From Bacteroides sp. (GTDB lineage: Bacteria; Bacteroidota; Bacteroidia; Bacteroidales; P3), in the NCBI GenBank assembly GCA_023662825.1, contig JAMPIH010000014.1, forward strand, positions 1 through 54,080: a stretch of DNA of 54,080 bases, written 5' to 3'. The position numbers and the translations under genes are program-made. Positions 23,290 to 33,360 of the stretch are shown in pieces (the first letter of the stretch is position 1; each line of letters begins with the position of its first letter). The notes beneath the pieces were generated by a model. It was not told the DNA's origin. It saw only the letters and a list, made by a program, of their open reading frames with translations, and ran no database searches.

Positions 23290-26200
23290 TTACCTCCCCA
23301 CAATGAGTTTCCTGATGGATGTGCCTTCCGGAGAAATGATCCTCAACACATAAACACCGCTGCCATGGGCCGACAAATCCAGTTGCGAATTTGTGTCAAG
23401 CATGCCCGAAAGCAACAGCCTGCCCTCTACGGCAAACACTTCGTAACGGGTATCCGCCCTATCGCACGAAACCGTAAAACGGCCGTCTGCCGACGGATTG
23501 GGATAAACCGAAACAGCAGCATCCAGAGCCTCCTGATTTCCAACGGTTTCCACCTTGACAGTTATCCCGGCATCTTCCGAAACACTGAACTGTTCGGGCG
23601 AGAACCTGCACGGATAGTTGCCCTTTACCGAAATCCTGTAGGTATTGCGCCGTATGTTTTCATAAACCAATTGCGAAGAAGCCGGCAACGCCTGTTCGTA
23701 GATATCCAGGCCATCGAGGCTCTTCAACACGATTTCCGCGCCTTCGGGAAGAACGGAGGCCGGATCCTCAATCTTCAAGGTAAGCTTGAAATACATGTCT
23801 TTCGACAACACCGGCGTAGCCTTTTCGCGGCTCAGGTTATCGTCGAACCAGTCGGCACGCACGGCGTAACGATAGTCGCCGAACGGCAGGCCGCCGAAGG
23901 TTTCATCGGTATATGTACGGGTATCGGCATCCGTGGACGCCATGGCTTCCCAACGGCAAGGTCCAACCTCCTGCCGGGTCCGGTATATCCGATAGCCCGG
24001 AGCGTCCGCCGTCTGGACATGACCGAAGAAAGCGCTCAAAATCCAATTGGAACCGTCCGCACCATGCATATAGTCGGACATATGCCCCCAACCATCCCCT
24101 TGCTCAATCATGGAGCCATCGTTCAACTGAGGTCCGGCATCGTTGGTGAGCGGGCATCCTTTATACCCATCGGCAACACGCACGGCCACCAGCATATCGT
24201 GGGCCGTATCCACCTTAAAGGCCGAATCCAGAAAAATGCGATGGGCTTCTGAAGGCAGGTATCCAACCTCCTGTTCATAGGCCGGCTTATTCCAGTCCTT
24301 CGTAAACAGACGGATCGTGAAATGGGCGGTGGTGTCGTTGGTCTGGAAGGCCACGCTGTTTACCGTCAAGTCGGGCCGGGCATCCACCCAACGGCGCAAC
24401 GAATCTTTCGGGAAGCGGATGGCGGCAGTAATCTCGGCACTGGAACAAATGGAACTCTTGCGCGCTCCATGATACTTCCGTTCTACGGTAGCTATACTTT
24501 GCAAGGGCTTTTCCCATGACAGTACAACCTTGCCGTCGGATTCCTGCGCCCATACCTGCGAAACGGGGAATGGATAATATACCAGATGCACCGTATCCAT
24601 ACGGTTCTCGGCATCCTCCCCTACTCTAATCTGGGTCTGGTAATCCTGATAAATGTCGTGCGTTACATGAACCGTATAGCGGGTTGTCCCATAGATATCC
24701 TCCAATACAAAACTACCGTCCGCACCGGTAAGCGCCACCGCGCCTTCCACCCCGGCCAGACTCACCTTGGCAGCCGGAACGCCCTGCTTCATGCGGTTCA
24801 CCACCGTACCTGTCAGTCTCACCTTTCGGGCACCTATAAGCTCTACCTGCAGTTCTTCCGTCTGCCCGCCATGCAATTCCACTTCCTTTTCGAAATCCTG
24901 CATCCCGGCATACGAAACACGGATACGATAGGTGTTGTCGGGAAAATACGTAAAGGAAAAGTAACCTTCGGCATCGCTGTAAAGGGTTTGTGCGAAATCC
25001 ATACCCGAAGAGGTCTCGGTCTTGGCAATTTCCACCAAGGCTCCGGCCAAGGCTTCTCCGCCCGCCGTAACACGGCCTTTAACGGTATTGAGGTTCTGCG
25101 TGCAGTTCACCAAAAAGATAGGATTGAGCGCCAATCCCTTCTGCATGATCGGTTTGCCTGTCAGGTCGTAATAGTCCGACATGGTTTCCAGATGGTAGTC
25201 GTGAATCTGCGGATAGTATTCGTAAACGGGATTGCTGATGAAACGGACGTCCAGACGCGCTGTCTGCTGTCCTTTGATCACGCTCACCAGAAGATTCTGC
25301 TTGCCGTCGTAGTAGAAAGGCTTTACGGGAACCTTAAGGATGTTAGCGCCTTTCTCGAAACGCAACGAACCTGCGAACACTTCGGTAAGCGAATCGATTG
25401 CCATCCAGTCACCGTAATCCACAAACAAATCCTTACGGTAGGTGCCCAGATGAATCTTAATCTTCTGTGTAAAGCCCAGACTAAGCGGACTCATCATAAA
25501 ATAGAGCGTATCGATGATGCAGGGTTCCTTAAACGAACCTTTGCTTACTATAAACTGGTTCACCGTAGACTGGTTGGAAAACTCGGTGCAGACGTTAAAC
25601 GGATGCGTGCTGAAACCTGCATCGGAGGCAATGTCGGTAATCACCGTCTGGCCACCATACAGACCTCCTATCAGCCGGATGGAAGTTTGGGGACCGTCAT
25701 ACACTCCGTTACGGATGGCATTTACGCTGAACGTATAGAAATTCATGGGCAGCGGTTCTGTCTCGAACACGGTATCGGCGGTTACGTCTTCCTGGCGGCT
25801 TTCACCGTTTCCGTCCATGCGTACAATGCGGTAACCGGTAATGGTGCCGTCCAAATCACCGCCATGTGTCCCTTGGTCCTGCATCTTATTCCAAGAGAGC
25901 CTGATCTTGCCGTTGTCCAGGTTCCGTGCCGTAAGGCCTACCGGATGGTCCATCACCGTATCGCGGCCGATCCAGGAACCGGAAATCGAGGTATCCATAG
26001 GCGACCTGCCGTCTTTATTGAACGCCACAAAACGGAAATACCAATACCCTTCTTTGCTCAAGGTATAGGTCTTCTGCATTTCAGCGCCTATTCCGGTTGT
26101 CTTTACGGTATCGGTAATCGCCACATCTTCGGCATCGAACCTGTTGTTGGTGGAGGCCTGCACTATAATGCCCTTCAAGTCCTGCAAGTCTTCGTCGCCC

Positions 26201-28008
26201 GCCGTCTTTACCGGATTTTTCCAGTGCAGGTCCACAGACAAAGCTGTTCCGGAATGCTCGGCATAGGGTTCGGACACCTTGGCGGGAACGGTATTCGGCG
26301 TAAGGGTCTCGATACGCACATTATCCAGATAATATTCATCGAAGATGCTGGTGGAAAAAGCAATCTCGCAACTCTTGGTAACATCGGTGTATAAATCAAC
26401 CGTGGCGGTCGCCCAGGTAAGGCTTTGGGTTTCGGCGGGATAATAAACCTTCTCGTTGTCGTTTACCCGTACGTTAAGCGTGGCGAAGGGTTTTACGGTA
26501 AAAGGCTTGTTCAGCTCTCCATAGCCTTCCAGCCCCAATTCGTAGCCGCGGGCCACAAACGTAAGCCTGTAGGTGGTTCCCTTTTCGAACGGCAGGCCGG
26601 CAATGCGCAGGCGGCTGTAAGTAGGAATGAAGGCCGATACACTGCCTTCGTAAACCATATCGGAGGTCTTTACGAACTGCACCCTTTCGTCTGCGTTAAC
26701 CGGGGTGTTGTTGTCGGTTTCTTCAAATCCGGTTGCGTACGGCAGACTGTAGTTGTACAGACCGATGGCGGTCGTACGCGTTCCCGACGCGATGCCTTTG
26801 GCATTCACCACCTGGAATCCGTAACGGTAATAGCCTTCCTGCTTTTCGGTATAGGCATAGCTTGCCTTCTGTCCCGCCGGAACCGGAAGGATGCTGTCTG
26901 TTATTTTCCAATCGCCCATACCTACGGCCCTGTACACGTAAATCTTCGAGAAACAGTCCACTTCCTCGCCCAAACCGTTCACCGTGGGATTCGTCCACGA
27001 GAAAGAGACCTTCAGCCCGTCGGTCTTCACTTCCAGATCTTCGATCGGACCGGGATAGACATCGCACATATCTTCGTAGTACTGATGGAAAAGCCCCGTG
27101 GTCTGCAAGCCGAACTGCGAATAGAAATCGGCATGGCCGGTAAGGGTGTCCACCTTGTAAAGGTCGATGGATTCGCTACCGATACGCGCCCAATAAAGTT
27201 CGCCCGAAACGCGGTCGAAGGTTGCCGACTGATAGGCCAGCTGCACCGTCTCCCCATCCACGGTTCCCACCACCGTCGCCTCGGCGGTGTTCTTGTTTAT
27301 CTTGTAGAGGAAGCCGTCGTTGAAGATGGCGAAAAGCGAACCCGAAGGCGAAGCCGACAAGGTCATCGGATAACCGTTCACTTTCTGACCTTTCCAACGG
27401 ATCGTATCGATAACGGCAGAAGTTGTATCTGTCATGGAAACATTGTACAGCACGCCATTCAGTGCCACCCCATAAAGCTTCCTGCCCACCGGGTCGAACG
27501 TCATGGCGTTCAGGTTGCCCGTAGCCGCCGAAGCGTAGCCGGTTTTTCCAAACAAGGTCATTTCTCCGGTCAGCGGATCGAGCGTTCCCCGAAAGCCGGT
27601 CATATAACGGTCATAATCGGGATAGTAAATCTCGCTTACGAAATGAACCTTGGATCCATCCCATGCCGCTGCACAGATCTCATGGTTGCCGTTCAACAAA
27701 ATATCGGAAGTGGATAGATCATAGGGTTGCTTGGGATCGGTGATATCGAACCCGAAAATATCGTTGAAATCATCATAGACATCGTATCGTGCCCAGCCTC
27801 CGTACATATTCTCAATATCTTTCCTCCGCCCTTCGGAACGGCTGAACGGACGGGCGCTCTTGCCGTTTTTCAACACCACCGTCTGCAGTATCTGCGGCTT
27901 GAACTCGCCCTTCCATTTTTTCTTGACAGGTTTGCCTGCCGACGCAACAGCCGACAACAGCAGCGTTGCCCCCACGACAGAAAGCGTGGTCCTTAAAAAT
28001 TTGTTCAT
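23290..28008 (-). CDS. Large secreted T9SS type A cargo protein, FN3 and carboxypeptidase-regulatory-like domains
   Basis: I take the start at 28008 (MNKFLRTTLSVVGATLLL, 1572 aa), which gives a clean signal peptide ending near ASA (residue 25). About 45-330 look like a beta-propeller (repeated GxLYxVxxxT patterns, for example RKLYGVALNGVLYNVS). Fibronectin III-like domains follow near 330-420, 590-680 and 690-790, with a jelly-roll-like segment (about 435-575) between. Two carboxypeptidase-regulatory-like domains lie at about 1000-1080 and 1085-1165 (VKGRVTAGGEALAGALVEI; LTGTVVNRMKQGVPAAKVSL). The last 75 residues are a type A sorting domain (VSVYPNPSADGRFTVS ... GVYVLRI ... KLIVGR). The product should be exported through T9SS and tethered or released at the surface. 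No catalytic motif is recognised. Confidence 0.88.
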   Translation of the reverse strand: MNKFLRTTLSVVGATLLLSAVASAGKPVKKKWKGEFKPQILQTVVLKNGKSARPFSRSEGRRKDIENMYGGWARYDVYDDFNDIFGFDITDPKQPYDLSTSDILLNGNHEICAAAWDGSKVHFVSEIYYPDYDRYMTGFRGTLDPLTGEMTLFGKTGYASAATGNLNAMTFDPVGRKLYGVALNGVLYNVSMTDTTSAVIDTIRWKGQKVNGYPMTLSASPSGSLFAIFNDGFLYKINKNTAEATVVGTVDGETVQLAYQSATFDRVSGELYWARIGSESIDLYKVDTLTGHADFYSQFGLQTTGLFHQYYEDMCDVYPGPIEDLEVKTDGLKVSFSWTNPTVNGLGEEVDCFSKIYVYRAVGMGDWKITDSILPVPAGQKASYAYTEKQEGYYRYGFQVVNAKGIASGTRTTAIGLYNYSLPYATGFEETDNNTPVNADERVQFVKTSDMVYEGSVSAFIPTYSRLRIAGLPFEKGTTYRLTFVARGYELGLEGYGELNKPFTVKPFATLNVRVNDNEKVYYPAETQSLTWATATVDLYTDVTKSCEIAFSTSIFDEYYLDNVRIETLTPNTVPAKVSEPYAEHSGTALSVDLHWKNPVKTAGDEDLQDLKGIIVQASTNNRFDAEDVAITDTVKTTGIGAEMQKTYTLSKEGYWYFRFVAFNKDGRSPMDTSISGSWIGRDTVMDHPVGLTARNLDNGKIRLSWNKMQDQGTHGGDLDGTITGYRIVRMDGNGESRQEDVTADTVFETEPLPMNFYTFSVNAIRNGVYDGPQTSIRLIGGLYGGQTVITDIASDAGFSTHPFNVCTEFSNQSTVNQFIVSKGSFKEPCIIDTLYFMMSPLSLGFTQKIKIHLGTYRKDLFVDYGDWMAIDSLTEVFAGSLRFEKGANILKVPVKPFYYDGKQNLLVSVIKGQQTARLDVRFISNPVYEYYPQIHDYHLETMSDYYDLTGKPIMQKGLALNPIFLVNCTQNLNTVKGRVTAGGEALAGALVEIAKTETSSGMDFAQTLYSDAEGYFSFTYFPDNTYRIRVSYAGMQDFEKEVELHGGQTEELQVELIGARKVRLTGTVVNRMKQGVPAAKVSLAGVEGAVALTGADGSFVLEDIYGTTRYTVHVTHDIYQDYQTQIRVGEDAENRMDTVHLVYYPFPVSQVWAQESDGKVVLSWEKPLQSIATVERKYHGARKSSICSSAEITAAIRFPKDSLRRWVDARPDLTVNSVAFQTNDTTAHFTIRLFTKDWNKPAYEQEVGYLPSEAHRIFLDSAFKVDTAHDMLVAVRVADGYKGCPLTNDAGPQLNDGSMIEQGDGWGHMSDYMHGADGSNWILSAFFGHVQTADAPGYRIYRTRQEVGPCRWEAMASTDADTRTYTDETFGGLPFGDYRYAVRADWFDDNLSREKATPVLSKDMYFKLTLKIEDPASVLPEGAEIVLKSLDGLDIYEQALPASSQLVYENIRRNTYRISVKGNYPCRFSPEQFSVSEDAGITVKVETVGNQEALDAAVSVYPNPSADGRFTVSCDRADTRYEVFAVEGRLLLSGMLDTNSQLDLSAHGSGVYVLRIISPEGTSIRKLIVGR

Positions 28009-28042
28009 GTTTCGGTTGGTTTTATTTCGGTTGTTTGGAAAT

Positions 28043-28068
28043 GCCGGAGGCTTGAGCAAGCCCCCGGC
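28043..28068 (-). terminator. Hairpin between the two T9SS type A genes
   Basis: gccgg-a-ggcttg pairs with caagcc-c-ccggc with one mismatch and a 2-base loop. It follows the stop at 28078 on the minus strand but lacks a U-tract. It may act as a weak attenuator or a 3' stabiliser; a complete terminator is unlikely, so some read-through into the 1572-aa gene is probable. Confidence 0.4.
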
Positions 28069-28077
28069 ACCCGTTTT

Positions 28078-31000
28078 CTATTCGTTTACCACCAATGTGT
28101 AATTGTAGCTGCCGCCGGCGGTGGTCACCTGCAGCACATAGATGCCGGCATTCAGTTCGCCGATGGATATGGTCATCGTGCCGTTGCGGTTTCCGGAAAC
28201 CTTCTTGGCCACTTTGCCGTTAGAGGCATACATCATCACCCGTTCAATGGCGTCGGAGGCCTTGATGTTTACCGTTTCGCGCGCCGGATTCGGATAAACG
28301 ACGGGAACTTGAGCCATATCCGAACCCGCGTTGGCAACGTTGAATTTCACCTCGATCTTGTTGCTCGGAGCCGATTCCCCGCAATCGTTGGTGGCCGTGG
28401 CATGGTAGGTGCCTTCCTGCGTGGCCACATAAACCAGTGTGTCGGAACCTTCTATTCCGCTATTGTCACGGAACCAGGTAACCACCGGCTCGTCGGTAAC
28501 GGCCTTCAGGATCCATCTTTCTTGTCCCTCCACGGCCTCTCCGCTGATAACGGGAGCTGCCGCCTTGGGATTGAGGGCAAGTTTAAGGCTATAGATACTG
28601 TCGCAACCGTTCACCGTCTTGTATTCGGCCTTGAACTCTCCGGCCTGGCTGTAGGTTCGTCCGCCAAACTCAACGCTCTGGCCTTCGCAAACCGTGGTAT
28701 CGAGCGAAAATCCGTAAACGGGGTTTACCGTCAGCACCAGCGTAAGGATTGTGTCCGCCGCTTCTTCATGATGAATGGTATCGGTGTACGTGCCGGCTTC
28801 TGTCAGGTCCTCCCCTCCAAAGGGATAGGTATCTCCTTGGCAGATAGATTCAGCAAGATCGAGATAAGAAAGCGTATTCGTCACCTTCAAGGAAAAGACC
28901 TTAAGGCCGCCTTGGTCCTGTTCGCTCTTGGCGGCGAAGCGGAGCATATAGATGCCGGCTTGGTCCAGCATGATTTCATGAAGCGAAGACGTATCGGTTT
29001 TGGCGATATGGTCGATGTCCGCCACTTCGATACCGCCCAAGGTATCGAAACCGCTCACCAGGGCCAGCTGCATCTTTTCGGTCTTGCCTTCGGTAGCCGT
29101 TCCGTAAACCGCTTCGATTTCGTACACACCGGCAGGCATGGCCACACCGGGCGTAAAGAAGAGGTCGTTGGCGGCCAATTCCGCATTGGGCGCGATATAC
29201 ATGCCCGAATCTTCTGGAATACGTGCCCAGGCCAGACTGTCGCCATTCAGGTTCATGACACGGATGTACCGTTCCTGCTCAATCGAGTCGCAGAAGAATG
29301 TGTTGTATGGCAATCCGAGCGGTTCATAGTGAACCACCTTCATATCGGCTGCATTGTCGAAGGCCGGATCGCCTTCGGCTTCCACCCAAACCTTGAGTTC
29401 GTGTTCGCCCACTTCCGAAAAATCGGCCTTGGCGGTAAAGGTATATTCGAACACATCGGTTTCGGGCGCAAGCGGTCTTTCGGCAAACGAAACGTTTTCG
29501 CGCACCGTGTCTTTGCCGTCCACACTAAAGCAGAAAGCGGCATCACCTTCAAAATCACTCAAACCGGTATTGTTCAATGCCAGGTACACGGCCTCTTCAG
29601 ACAGATTGGCCCGAGGTATCACCGGTTCCACCTTAACGATACCCAGATTGGTTTCGAACAGGGCGTTTACCTTAAAGTCGTCGATATAAATCCAATCTCC
29701 GTAAGCGGAAACACCGCACAAGAGAATGTAACGGTAACCTTCCACGTTTTTCAATTCGTACGAATAATGATACCAGTTGTCTTCCGACCTGTCCGTCACC
29801 ACCGGTTCCATATCCGGATGACGACAGATGGATGTTATCCGAACGGCATCGACCGTATCGGCGGGGGATTGACCTACAAAAATCCGTATCTCGTCTTTTT
29901 TGTTCGCGTAGCTTGTATTTCTGCGAACCCAAAACTCAAGCGTATATACGGCATCGTACGAGAAATCGAGCAAAGGCGTGGTGGCGATAGCGCTGTTTCC
30001 CGAGGGTACCTGACTCGAATTATACGCGAACGACTGTTTTCCTTCTTTTACATTGTCAGTTTTGGTGATCCATTGCACATTGACACTGGTTCCGGTAAGT
30101 TTGCTGTACCGCCATCCCATGGGAAGGCTGTCTTGGGTATTTTCAAAGTTCTCGGCATACGGTACGGAAACGATACCGTGAGGCATCTCAACCATCAGGC
30201 TGTCCCAAAGACTGGCGTCGTCGGAACCGCACACGGCACGTACCTTTACCGTATAGACGGCCGCAGGCGTAAGGTTCCGCAAAGTATAGGTCTTGCCGGA
30301 GATATTTTCCACTATATTCCAATCTTCGCCGGATTCCGATTTATATCGGATCTCGAACGTCTCGTGTTTCGAGGTCCAGGAAAGTTTGGCTTCGGTGGGC
30401 AGCAACATACCCAGTTTCAGATTTTCCACCTTAAGGCAGGAATACGGGGTTTCCCAGGCAATCTTTACCGCCTCGCTGCTTTCGGTCTGGCAAACGGTAC
30501 GCACCTGCGCCTCATAACGGGTGTGCTGGGTCAGTCCCGTAAGGGTTATTGCGGTATCGGCCGCTTCTTCTGTCTTGTTTCCGCCCGCTTCGATATCGCC
30601 ATAAGTAACGGAATAAGCCTTTACCGCGCCATCGTTGGATGTTTCGGGTTTCGTCCAGACCAACGAAGTTTCGTTATACAGAATCTCGTCCTCGATACGG
30701 AGGTTGGTGGGCGGGAAACAAATCGGCGCAAGACGGATCTTAAAATCATAAACCTGAATGGAAAATCCAAGGCTACCCTTGCCCACCGCTTCCAAACGCA
30801 TCCTTATCGTAGAGGCTCCGGCAACATACTCGCCCAATTTAACGCTCAATTCCTCTGTCGTGTTGTTATGGCTCAATTCACTGATGGTATCCCAGGTAAT
30901 CCCCTTGTCTATACTGTACGAAATCCACAAACGTTCTCCTTTAGTATCGTAATTGGAAAACTTGTAGGTCATGGCCATTTCAAACCTGTTCAAATCCACA

Positions 31001-33066
31001 TTATCGGGAATATTCACATCAGGCGTGGATATTTTTCCCCATGTGCCGTTCATCCCTGCATATTCAAGGTAATTACCATTCGTGTTCTTACTTATGCTCC
31101 AAGCTCCTTTATTCCCTTGCCATTGGGTGGAATCCCAGCAAAGAGGGATGGTCGGTCCAGAGAAATCTTCTATTAAAGGAAACTCATAAGGGAAGCAAGG
31201 CGTGGTGAATGTAATGAAGTCCGAAAACAGACTTTCGTCATCGGCGGCACATTGCGCCTTTACCTTTACCTGATAGGTGTAGCCCGGCTCCAGATTGGAA
31301 AGCTGAACGGGTTTTGTACTGGCATTCTGTTCCGTCCATGTGTTGTCCGGAGCCTTTTTATAAGCCACTACGAAATTAGATGCGGAAGAAGCAAAATCAA
31401 TTTTAGCCGTGGTTTCCGTCACCTCGGTCATTACCAAGTTGGTAGGTGCCCCACAGGAAACCACCATAAAATCATCCACATACAACCAATACTGATTCGC
31501 ATCGGAAGAAGCCTTGACGGCGATATAGACCTCCTCGCCCGTATAAGCGGACAAGTCGATATTAACCGTTTGAAATTCAGTTTGCGAAATTTCCTGTTCG
31601 GCCTGCAACACTTCGCTAAAATCTTCTGCATTCTTACCACTTTTCGACAGCAGGACACTATATTTTTCTTTACCGCTGCCTGTCTTTATCTTAAAGCTTA
31701 AAGCCGCATTTTTATTCAAATCTATTTGCGGGCTTATCAGATAATCATCGGCTTTGTTTGATCCGGAATAACTGTACTTGGCATACCCCGAATTATCTTG
31801 TTCCCATGTCTTGCCATCCCCGTTGGCATCGATAATCGTCCAACAAAGAAGGGCTTTGTTGGTTATCCAATGTTCGGCATCAAACGTCTCCAGATATGGG
31901 ATGTTCGCCATACCGCATTCTGTAGTAAATGTATATTCCGCCGAAAAAAGGCTTGTATCTCCCACTCCGCAAACGGAACGCAATTTTACCGAATACAAGG
32001 CTCCCGCCTGCAAGTCGGTAAAGAGGTGTGTTTGACCTGTCGCCACAATACCAATATAATCGACAGCATCCGATTTCTTGTAATAAACCAGCGTTTTTTC
32101 GGAAAAATTCGTCCAACTCAGTTCATAACCGTTATCTTGTTTAGCAACAGACATACCGGTAGGAGCCTCACAATTATAACCTGTAGTAAACGAAAATTCA
32201 TCAGAGTAGAGACTCGTATCGCCCGCCCCACAGACAGCCCGAACCCTAACCGAGTATTTAGTATTTTCTTCCCAAACGGAAAGGGTGTATTTGGTATCCG
32301 TTACAAAAACTTCGGTAAATTCATCGTCTGAAGCGTTTTTATACGACAGTTCGCTTTGACCCGCAGACGTATTCCATGCAATTTCATAATCAGTGCCCGA
32401 TGCTCGCGTTGCCATAATACCGGTCGGCGCACCACAGGAAACCACCATAAAGTCATCTACATATAACCAATATTGATTCTTGGCGGATGATGCCTTTATC
32501 GCGATATAGACCGTTTCTCCGAGATAAGAAGACAAATCGATGCTAACCGTCTGGAAGTCCATCTGTTTTATTTCCTGTTCGGATTGTAACACCACGTTAA
32601 AATCTTCCACATTGTTTCCAGTTGTCGATAATAAAACGCTGTATTTCTCCGTACCGCTACCGGTTTTTATCCTAAAACTGAGTGTGGCCTGTTTATTCAG
32701 TTCTATGCGGGGACTTACCAGATAATCATCGGCTTCACTCGAGGTATTATACGTGTATTTCGCGCAAGCACTCTTCCCAAACCCACTGGTGGCATCTTTC
32801 GCCCATGTTTTCGAGTCATTATTGTTGTCGATAATCGTCCAGCATTGCAACGTATTATTATCAATCCAATGTTCGGCGTCGAACGTCTCCAGATAAGGAA
32901 TCGTCTTGATTCCGCAGTCGGACCCGGCAGATCCGTCATTTTCGGTAACCTCTTCGGCCAAAACAGGATTCCCCGTCATGTCCGATGATCTTCCGTTGCC
33001 GGCTTGCAGTCCTCCCGTAAGAAGAAATGCCGCCGCCGACAAAAGCGTTAGAAAATTTTTTTTCAT
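28078..33066 (-). CDS. Large secreted T9SS type A adhesin-like protein with duplicated choice-of-anchor/MAM-like domains
   Basis: The 1662-aa protein has a signal peptide (1-22, ...LLTGGLQA). Two near-copies of an adhesin-like jelly-roll follow at about 52-215 and 385-550 (PYLETFDAEHWI ... LCWTIID ... YWLYVDDFMVVSCGAPT), each with fibronectin III-like domains after it (YSVRVRAVCGAGDTSLYSDEF and its copies). More jelly-roll and FN3 pairs run to about 1150. Near 1450-1550 come two short repeats of the type C-x-G-x-[ST]-[VY]-x-FGG. A type A sorting domain ends the protein (VVYPNPARETVNIKASD ... GIYVLQVTTAGGSYNYTLVV). Such cleaved-adhesin-like domains are known from Porphyromonas hemagglutinin/gingipain proteins. 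Surface adhesion or glycan binding is likely; no protease domain is seen. It has its own promoter and leader hairpin. Confidence 0.88.
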   Translation of the reverse strand: MKKNFLTLLSAAAFLLTGGLQAGNGRSSDMTGNPVLAEEVTENDGSAGSDCGIKTIPYLETFDAEHWIDNNTLQCWTIIDNNNDSKTWAKDATSGFGKSACAKYTYNTSSEADDYLVSPRIELNKQATLSFRIKTGSGTEKYSVLLSTTGNNVEDFNVVLQSEQEIKQMDFQTVSIDLSSYLGETVYIAIKASSAKNQYWLYVDDFMVVSCGAPTGIMATRASGTDYEIAWNTSAGQSELSYKNASDDEFTEVFVTDTKYTLSVWEENTKYSVRVRAVCGAGDTSLYSDEFSFTTGYNCEAPTGMSVAKQDNGYELSWTNFSEKTLVYYKKSDAVDYIGIVATGQTHLFTDLQAGALYSVKLRSVCGVGDTSLFSAEYTFTTECGMANIPYLETFDAEHWITNKALLCWTIIDANGDGKTWEQDNSGYAKYSYSGSNKADDYLISPQIDLNKNAALSFKIKTGSGKEKYSVLLSKSGKNAEDFSEVLQAEQEISQTEFQTVNIDLSAYTGEEVYIAVKASSDANQYWLYVDDFMVVSCGAPTNLVMTEVTETTAKIDFASSASNFVVAYKKAPDNTWTEQNASTKPVQLSNLEPGYTYQVKVKAQCAADDESLFSDFITFTTPCFPYEFPLIEDFSGPTIPLCWDSTQWQGNKGAWSISKNTNGNYLEYAGMNGTWGKISTPDVNIPDNVDLNRFEMAMTYKFSNYDTKGERLWISYSIDKGITWDTISELSHNNTTEELSVKLGEYVAGASTIRMRLEAVGKGSLGFSIQVYDFKIRLAPICFPPTNLRIEDEILYNETSLVWTKPETSNDGAVKAYSVTYGDIEAGGNKTEEAADTAITLTGLTQHTRYEAQVRTVCQTESSEAVKIAWETPYSCLKVENLKLGMLLPTEAKLSWTSKHETFEIRYKSESGEDWNIVENISGKTYTLRNLTPAAVYTVKVRAVCGSDDASLWDSLMVEMPHGIVSVPYAENFENTQDSLPMGWRYSKLTGTSVNVQWITKTDNVKEGKQSFAYNSSQVPSGNSAIATTPLLDFSYDAVYTLEFWVRRNTSYANKKDEIRIFVGQSPADTVDAVRITSICRHPDMEPVVTDRSEDNWYHYSYELKNVEGYRYILLCGVSAYGDWIYIDDFKVNALFETNLGIVKVEPVIPRANLSEEAVYLALNNTGLSDFEGDAAFCFSVDGKDTVRENVSFAERPLAPETDVFEYTFTAKADFSEVGEHELKVWVEAEGDPAFDNAADMKVVHYEPLGLPYNTFFCDSIEQERYIRVMNLNGDSLAWARIPEDSGMYIAPNAELAANDLFFTPGVAMPAGVYEIEAVYGTATEGKTEKMQLALVSGFDTLGGIEVADIDHIAKTDTSSLHEIMLDQAGIYMLRFAAKSEQDQGGLKVFSLKVTNTLSYLDLAESICQGDTYPFGGEDLTEAGTYTDTIHHEEAADTILTLVLTVNPVYGFSLDTTVCEGQSVEFGGRTYSQAGEFKAEYKTVNGCDSIYSLKLALNPKAAAPVISGEAVEGQERWILKAVTDEPVVTWFRDNSGIEGSDTLVYVATQEGTYHATATNDCGESAPSNKIEVKFNVANAGSDMAQVPVVYPNPARETVNIKASDAIERVMMYASNGKVAKKVSGNRNGTMTISIGELNAGIYVLQVTTAGGSYNYTLVVNE
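31431..32935 (-). repeat. Intragenic duplication, about 1 kb period, in the 1662-aa adhesin gene
   Basis: The domain starting CGIKTIPYLETFDAEHWI (near 32915) recurs as CGMANIPYLETFDAEHWI (near 31915), and the end SCGAPTGI (near 32430) recurs as SCGAPTNL (near 31450). The DNA around each PYLETFDAEHW segment is still close to identical. The period of about 1000 bases covers one jelly-roll plus two FN3-like domains. Confidence 0.75.
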
Positions 33067-33097
33067 AACAGTTTGTGTTTGGTTGGTTGTTGGTTGT

Positions 33098-33122
33098 CGC
33101 TTCCGTATTCACTCCGGAAGCG
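33098..33122 (-). other. Leader hairpin upstream of the 1662-aa adhesin gene
   Basis: cgcttccg (33098-33105) and cggaagcg (33115-33122) form a perfect 8-bp stem with a 9-base loop. It lies in the predicted 5' leader. Between it and the ATG is a 31-base stretch low in G and rich in AAC repeats, likely unstructured, as seen before highly expressed Bacteroidales genes. Confidence 0.5.
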
Positions 33123-33126
33123 CTCA

Positions 33127-33159
33127 TAAAGGTAATAAAAGAAACCTTATGATTTACAA
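33127..33159 (-). promoter_or_regulatory. Candidate promoter of the 1662-aa adhesin gene
   Basis: On the minus strand TACCTTTA (33134-33127) differs from TAnnTTTG only in the last base. TTG (33159-33157) lies 22 bases upstream. Transcription would begin near the leader hairpin. Confidence 0.45.
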
Positions 33160-33295
33160 TCCATGAAACAAGAAACCGTCAGAAATTCCCACAATCCCCA
33201 ATAGAAATAAGCCAAGGCCTTCCTCAGCCCGAAAAAAAATTTATCGCTTGGCCATATGCAAAGATTCTTCCGTAGCGCCTTTCTATACACAACAA

Positions 33296-33327
33296 AAAAG
33301 CCGCCCGAAAAATTTCGGGCGGCTTTT
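33296..33327 (-). terminator. Intrinsic terminator after gcvT
   Basis: Perfect 15-bp arms (aaaagccgcccgaaa and complement) with a 2-base spacer are followed on the minus strand by TTTTTTG. It ends the operon that finishes with gcvT. A small hairpin at 33333-33355 precedes it. Confidence 0.9.
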
Positions 33328-33360
33328 ATCATAGGCCGAAAAACTTGTACGGCCTGAGAT

